From Duganella sp. BJB480 (GTDB lineage: Bacteria; Pseudomonadota; Gammaproteobacteria; Burkholderiales; Burkholderiaceae_D), in assembly GCA_003416985.1 (NCBI GenBank), contig QVIN01000006.1:248001-312000 (forward strand): a DNA stretch of 64,000 nucleotides. Direction: 5' to 3'. Below, piece by piece: positions 60,638 through 64,000 of this stretch. Within the stretch, counting starts at the first letter, position 1. Each line of letters opens with the position of its first letter. The position numbers were made by a program, and so were the translations under genes. Under the pieces are notes generated by a model. The model was given only the letters and a program-made list of their open reading frames with translations. It was not told the origin of the DNA and did no database searches.

Positions 60638-62071
60638 ATGGAACTGACGTCCGTCGCGCCGCCCGAGCTGCGCAGCATCGCCGATCTGCCCGGCCCGAAA
60701 GGGCGGCCGCTGATGGGGAATGTCCGCGACATCAATCGCCGGCCGCTGCACCAGGCGCTTGAAGACTGGAGCCGTCAGTTCGGCGCCATGTACCGCTTCC
60801 GCGTCATGCGCAAGACCATCCTGGCGACGTCGGACCGCGACCTGATCGCCAGCCTGCTGCGCGACCGGCCCGACGCGGTGCGCCGCTCCAGCCGCACGGC
60901 CGACATGCTCAACGAGGTCGGCACGCGCGGCCTGTTCACGGCGGAGGGCGAGGACTGGCGGCGCCAGCGCAAGCTGGTGATGCGGGCGCTGACGCCGGAG
61001 GTGATCCATAACTTTTTCCCGACGCTGACCGCGCTGACCGAGCGCCTGCACCAGCGATGGGAGGCGGCCATCGCCGCCGGCAAGCCGGTCGACGTGCTGC
61101 GCGACCTGAAGGCCTACACGCTGGACGTGACCATCGGCCTGGCGATGGGCCAGGATATCAACACGCTGGAGCTGGAGGAGCATCCGCTGCAGCGCGATAT
61201 CGAGTTCCTGTTCCACATGGTGGCCAAGCGACTGACATCGCCGTTCGCCTACTGGCGCGTGTCGATGCTCAAGCGCGCCGACGACCATGAGGCCATCGCC
61301 GCCGCCGCGCGCATCCAGACTGCCATCTTCGGCTTCATCGCCGAGGTGCGCAAGCGCATCGAGCTCAATCCGGCATTGCGGCAGAAGCCCTCCAATATGC
61401 TGGAGGCGCTGATCGTGGCGCGCGACGAGCCGGATTCCGGCCTGACCGACGAGGCGGTGGTCGGCAACGCGATCACCATGGTGTTCGCCGGCGAGGACAC
61501 CACATCGAACACCACGGCCTGGCTGATCGATTTCCTGTCCACCCATCCGCAGGCCGCGCAGCGCATGGCGGCGGAGACGGGGCAAGTGCTGGGCGCGAAG
61601 GCCGTGCTGGACGACTACCATCTGCTGGACCGCCTGAAGTACATCGACGCCGCCACGCGCGAGGCGATGCGCCTGAAGCCGGTGGCGCCCGTCATGGCGG
61701 CGCAGCCGACCGAGGATATGGTGGTCGGCGATCTGTGGGTGCCGGCCGGCACGGTGATTTTCCTGCTGCTGCGCCAGTCGTCGGAGCGCGATTGCGAGCT
61801 GGCGCAGCCGGAGAGCTTCCAGCCGGAGCGCTGGCTGGAGGGCGCCAACGGCAGCGGCGACGATCCCGCGCGCAAGCTGTTCCCCTTTGGCGGCGGGCCG
61901 CGTTTCTGTCCCGGCCGATATCTGGCGATGGCCGAGATCAAGATGGCGATGTCCATGCTGGTCAAGAATTTCGCCATCGAGCGGGTGCCGGGCGCGGCGC
62001 CGGTCGAGGAGCGTTTCACCTTCACGATGACGCCAAGTTCGTTGCCGGTGCGACTGATCAAAAAAACATGA
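60638..62071 (+). CDS. Cytochrome P450
   Basis: The 477-residue soluble monooxygenase has the I-helix FAGEDTTSNTTAW, the ExxR motif (EAMRLKPV), a PERF-like FQPERW, and the heme loop FPFGGGPRFCPGR with Cys ligand. There is no membrane anchor, as usual for bacterial P450s. Electron-transfer partners are not in the window, so substrate and pathway are open. The SRPBCC gene follows in the same direction after 48 bases. Confidence 0.93.
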   Translation: MELTSVAPPELRSIADLPGPKGRPLMGNVRDINRRPLHQALEDWSRQFGAMYRFRVMRKTILATSDRDLIASLLRDRPDAVRRSSRTADMLNEVGTRGLFTAEGEDWRRQRKLVMRALTPEVIHNFFPTLTALTERLHQRWEAAIAAGKPVDVLRDLKAYTLDVTIGLAMGQDINTLELEEHPLQRDIEFLFHMVAKRLTSPFAYWRVSMLKRADDHEAIAAAARIQTAIFGFIAEVRKRIELNPALRQKPSNMLEALIVARDEPDSGLTDEAVVGNAITMVFAGEDTTSNTTAWLIDFLSTHPQAAQRMAAETGQVLGAKAVLDDYHLLDRLKYIDAATREAMRLKPVAPVMAAQPTEDMVVGDLWVPAGTVIFLLLRQSSERDCELAQPESFQPERWLEGANGSGDDPARKLFPFGGGPRFCPGRYLAMAEIKMAMSMLVKNFAIERVPGAAPVEERFTFTMTPSSLPVRLIKKT

Positions 62072-62119
62072 TAGGCTAGACGCGCAGCCTGACTGCGCAT
62101 CCCAAGACAAGGAGAAATC

Positions 62120-62644
62120 ATGCTGAAGAAGATCGCCATCGGTGTCGTCGTTCTGGTATTGATTGTGCTGGGCCTGGCGGCGATGCAGCCGGACAGCTAC
62201 CGCGTGCAGCGCACCATCGCCATCAAGGCGCCGCCGGAGAAGATACTTCCGTTGATCAGCGACTTCCACAACTGGACCGCGTGGTCGCCGTGGGAGAAGC
62301 TGGATCCGGCCATGAAGCGCACCTTCAGCGGCTCGCCGAAGGACCTGGGCGCGGTCTACGCGTGGGAGGGCGACGACAAGGTGGGCGCCGGGCGCATGGA
62401 GATCACCGGCCTGACGCCGGCCAAGGTGGACATCAAGCTCGATTTCCTGCGGCCGTTCGAGTCGCACTGCCTGACCGAGTTCGCGCTGGAGAGCAAGGGT
62501 GAATTGACCACCGTGAGCTGGACCATGTCCGGCCCAAGCGCCTTCCTCACCAAGTTGATGGGACTGATGGTCAGCATGGACAAAATGATAGGCAAGGACT
62601 TCGAGGCCGGCCTGGCCAACATGAAGGCGGTGGCGGAAAAATAG
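62120..62644 (+). CDS. SRPBCC-family (polyketide cyclase-like) protein
   Basis: The 174-residue protein has an N-terminal membrane helix (IAIGVVVLVLIVLGLAAM) and a START-like domain (YRVQRTIAIKAPPEKILPLISDFHNWTAWSPWEKLDP at the start, MGLMVSMDKMIGKDFEAGLANMK at the end). Such domains bind hydrophobic ligands. It may be co-transcribed with the P450 gene. The good ribosome-binding site AAGGAG precedes the ATG. Confidence 0.87.
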   Translation: MLKKIAIGVVVLVLIVLGLAAMQPDSYRVQRTIAIKAPPEKILPLISDFHNWTAWSPWEKLDPAMKRTFSGSPKDLGAVYAWEGDDKVGAGRMEITGLTPAKVDIKLDFLRPFESHCLTEFALESKGELTTVSWTMSGPSAFLTKLMGLMVSMDKMIGKDFEAGLANMKAVAEK

Positions 62645-62662
62645 CGTGAGCGGAGGTGGGCC

Positions 62663-63103
62663 ATGAACAAGCGTCTGAGGCGGGTGGTGGCGGTGTTGGC
62701 GATGGCGTCGATGGCGCAGGCCGGCGCTGCGGGGAAGGCGCCGCTGCGGCAAAGCCATCCTGTGATCGGCACGTGGCAGATCACCATACCCGATGGCTCC
62801 TGCAGCGAGACGTATCGCATCCGCGCCGACGGCACCACGCTGGTGTTCAGCAATGAGGAGGTGGCCGAGTCCACCTTCGCCATCAGCGACCGGCCGGACA
62901 AGGAGGGCTTCTACAAGGAGGTCGATACCATCGTCAAGGACAACGGCAAGCGCGATTGCCTTGGCGAGGTGACGAAGGTGGGGCGCGCCGTCACCAGCTA
63001 TCTGCTGTTCCATCCCAGCGGCGACATGTTCCTGATGTGCGTGGAGCGCCGTACCGACAAGTGCATCGGCCCCTTCATCCGCATCAAGGGCGAATCCATC
63101 TAA
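62663..63103 (+). CDS. Small secreted protein of unknown function
   Basis: A 146-residue protein with a signal peptide (cleavage after AGAA). The mature domain resembles lipocalin-like beta-rich folds (HPVIGTWQITIPDGSCSETYRIRADGTTLVFSN, given in fragments), with four cysteines (GSCSE, RDCLGEV, MCVERR, KCIGP). No specific family identified. Start ATG 62663 follows GGAGGTGG, a strong ribosome-binding site. Confidence 0.75.
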   Translation: MNKRLRRVVAVLAMASMAQAGAAGKAPLRQSHPVIGTWQITIPDGSCSETYRIRADGTTLVFSNEEVAESTFAISDRPDKEGFYKEVDTIVKDNGKRDCLGEVTKVGRAVTSYLLFHPSGDMFLMCVERRTDKCIGPFIRIKGESI

Positions 63104-64000
63104 CCCCGGTAGGCGCCGGGATTGACGCCCGCCCATTCCTTGAACGCGTGATTGAACGCGCTCTGTTCCTGGTAGCCCAGCAGGAAGGCGATATCCACCA
63201 GGCTCAGTTCCGGCTGGCGCAGGTAGTCCTTGGCCAGCGCGAAGCGGGCCTGGTCCAGTATCTGCTGGAAGGTCGCGCCGGCCTCGCTCAACTTGCGTTG
63301 CAGCGTGCGTGGCGACAGTTTCAATTCTTCGGCGATGGAGGCCAGCCGCACCTGCCCATGCGCGAGGTTGCGGACGATGGCCGCGTGCACCTGCTGGCTG
63401 ATCGAGTTGTCGTGCTGCGCGCGCTGGCGCAGCAGTTGTTCGGCGTGCTGCTGCAGCACCGGGTAGAGGCTGACGTCGGCGTTCGGCACCGGGTAGGCCA
63501 GCAGCGCGGCATCGAAGCTGGCGACGTTGGCCGGCGCGCCGAAGACGGGCATGGCGCCCAGCACGCGCACATATTCGTCCCGGGCCTCGGGTGCGCCGCC
63601 GTCGTGCATGAGCGTCAGCCGCGCGGCGGGCAGCGTGGTGCCGGCCAGCCAGTTGCCGAACACGCGGATGCCGGCGAACACGCTGTCGGCCAAGTGGCGC
63701 TGGGCCGGGCCGTAGTTGCTGTGCCAGGTGTAGTGCGCCACGCCGTCGGCCACCGTCAGCGTGGAGCGGCCAAGGTCGTGCGCCAGCTGCTCGTAGCGCA
63801 TGGTTTGGTCGAAGGCCTGGCCGAAGTCGCGGCAGCTCAGAAGTATCAAGCCATACACACTGTAGGTGCCCAGCTTGACCCGTTCGCCCACGTGCAGGCC
63901 GAAGTGCGGATCGGCCGCCAGTTCGGCGCCGATGTCGAGCAGGCGCACGTAGTCGTCGGCGGGCAGGGAGTCGGGCAGCGGTTGCAGGGCGCCGGCGGCC
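63100..64000 (-). CDS. AraC-family transcriptional regulator (OruR/QdhR-type), 5' end outside window
   Basis: The frame is open to the window edge, so the N-terminus is missing. Visible are the end of the arabinose-binding-like sensor domain (LPADDYVRLLDIGAELAADPHFGLHVGERV, in fragments) and the complete C-terminal double HTH: VRLASIAEELKLSPRTLQRKLSEAGATF and LSLVDIAFLLGYQEQSAFNHAFKEWAG. Such regulators often sense amino acids or aromatic compounds. It converges on the small secreted gene with a four-base overlap. Confidence 0.9.
   Translation of the reverse strand, partial: AAGALQPLPDSLPADDYVRLLDIGAELAADPHFGLHVGERVKLGTYSVYGLILLSCRDFGQAFDQTMRYEQLAHDLGRSTLTVADGVAHYTWHSNYGPAQRHLADSVFAGIRVFGNWLAGTTLPAARLTLMHDGGAPEARDEYVRVLGAMPVFGAPANVASFDAALLAYPVPNADVSLYPVLQQHAEQLLRQRAQHDNSISQQVHAAIVRNLAHGQVRLASIAEELKLSPRTLQRKLSEAGATFQQILDQARFALAKDYLRQPELSLVDIAFLLGYQEQSAFNHAFKEWAGVNPGAYRG

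Noticed and set aside
60593..63136. 847-residue frame antisense to P450 and SRPBCC genes
   Set aside because: Spans several real genes and their gaps with no domain signal.

Overview
The window is 64 kb of high-GC chromosomal DNA from a Gram-negative bacterium. Tandem RND pumps with a NodT-type lipoprotein, TonB-dependent receptors, EnvZ/OmpR, the succinylase branch of lysine synthesis (dapC, dapD, dapE), prmB beside dapE, pilU, PEP-CTERM sorting and the style of the proteins all point to a betaproteobacterium. The Massilia/Duganella group of the Oxalobacteraceae is the most likely home; this is inferred from protein features and was not tested with a phylogeny. I saw no rRNA, tRNA, CRISPR array, insertion sequence or phage module. 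Three AT-richer patches stand out: about 9.5-10.4 kb (an M91 metallopeptidase), 41.85-42.25 kb, and 58.4-59.8 kb (gene remnants and orphans).

Layout. 1-4907: end of an MdtB-like and a complete MdtC-like RND pump plus an outer-membrane factor. 5047-9373: CheB-CheR-PAS protein followed by a PAS histidine kinase. 9590-10405: HExxH effector-type protease. 10612-14634: overlapping operon of a secreted S46 dipeptidyl-peptidase, a PnuC-family transporter, a NadR-type kinase and an outer-membrane barrel. It converges on a TonB-dependent receptor (14631-16766, minus) preceded by a thiamine pyrophosphate riboswitch. 17038-20481: Imm26-like protein, a secreted protein and envZ/ompR. 20627-25069: small periplasmic protein and two tandem DUF342/FapA-like proteins. 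25073-27147: arfB, a CoA-transferase and cheW. 27153-31612: yheS, prmB, dapE and yffB. 31854-36575: PEP-CTERM protein, then a three-gene c-di-GMP operon (CHASE8-HAMP-GGDEF cyclase, TonB-dependent receptor, YfiR). 36582-39854: pilU, dapD, dapC. 40015-45114: DUF4153 membrane protein, isochorismatase/TetR pair with twin operators, M19 dipeptidase and small proteins. 45155-48135: RhlE-type helicase, GlxA-type regulator and a second cysteine hydrolase. 48132-50916: yciH, lipoprotein, MCE protein and MlaE permease. 50969-53334: LysR/MFS pair. 53331-54229: ribB with an FMN riboswitch. 54328-64000: M16 protease, RES/Xre toxin-antitoxin, remnants, VOC protein, cytochrome P450, SRPBCC protein and a partial AraC regulator.

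How the genes work together. Two loci look most worth following up. The first is the cyclase-receptor-YfiR operon, which has the architecture of the YfiBNR system but with a TonB-dependent receptor in place of YfiB; it sits between the two halves of what looks like a dap cluster. The second is the 10.6-16.9 kb locus, where a thiamine-riboswitch receptor converges on a coupled peptidase/PnuC/kinase/barrel operon, suggesting a complete outer-to-inner-membrane vitamin salvage route. Both are inferences from gene content and order. Almost all long overlapping antisense reading frames are high-GC codon shadows and are not annotated.
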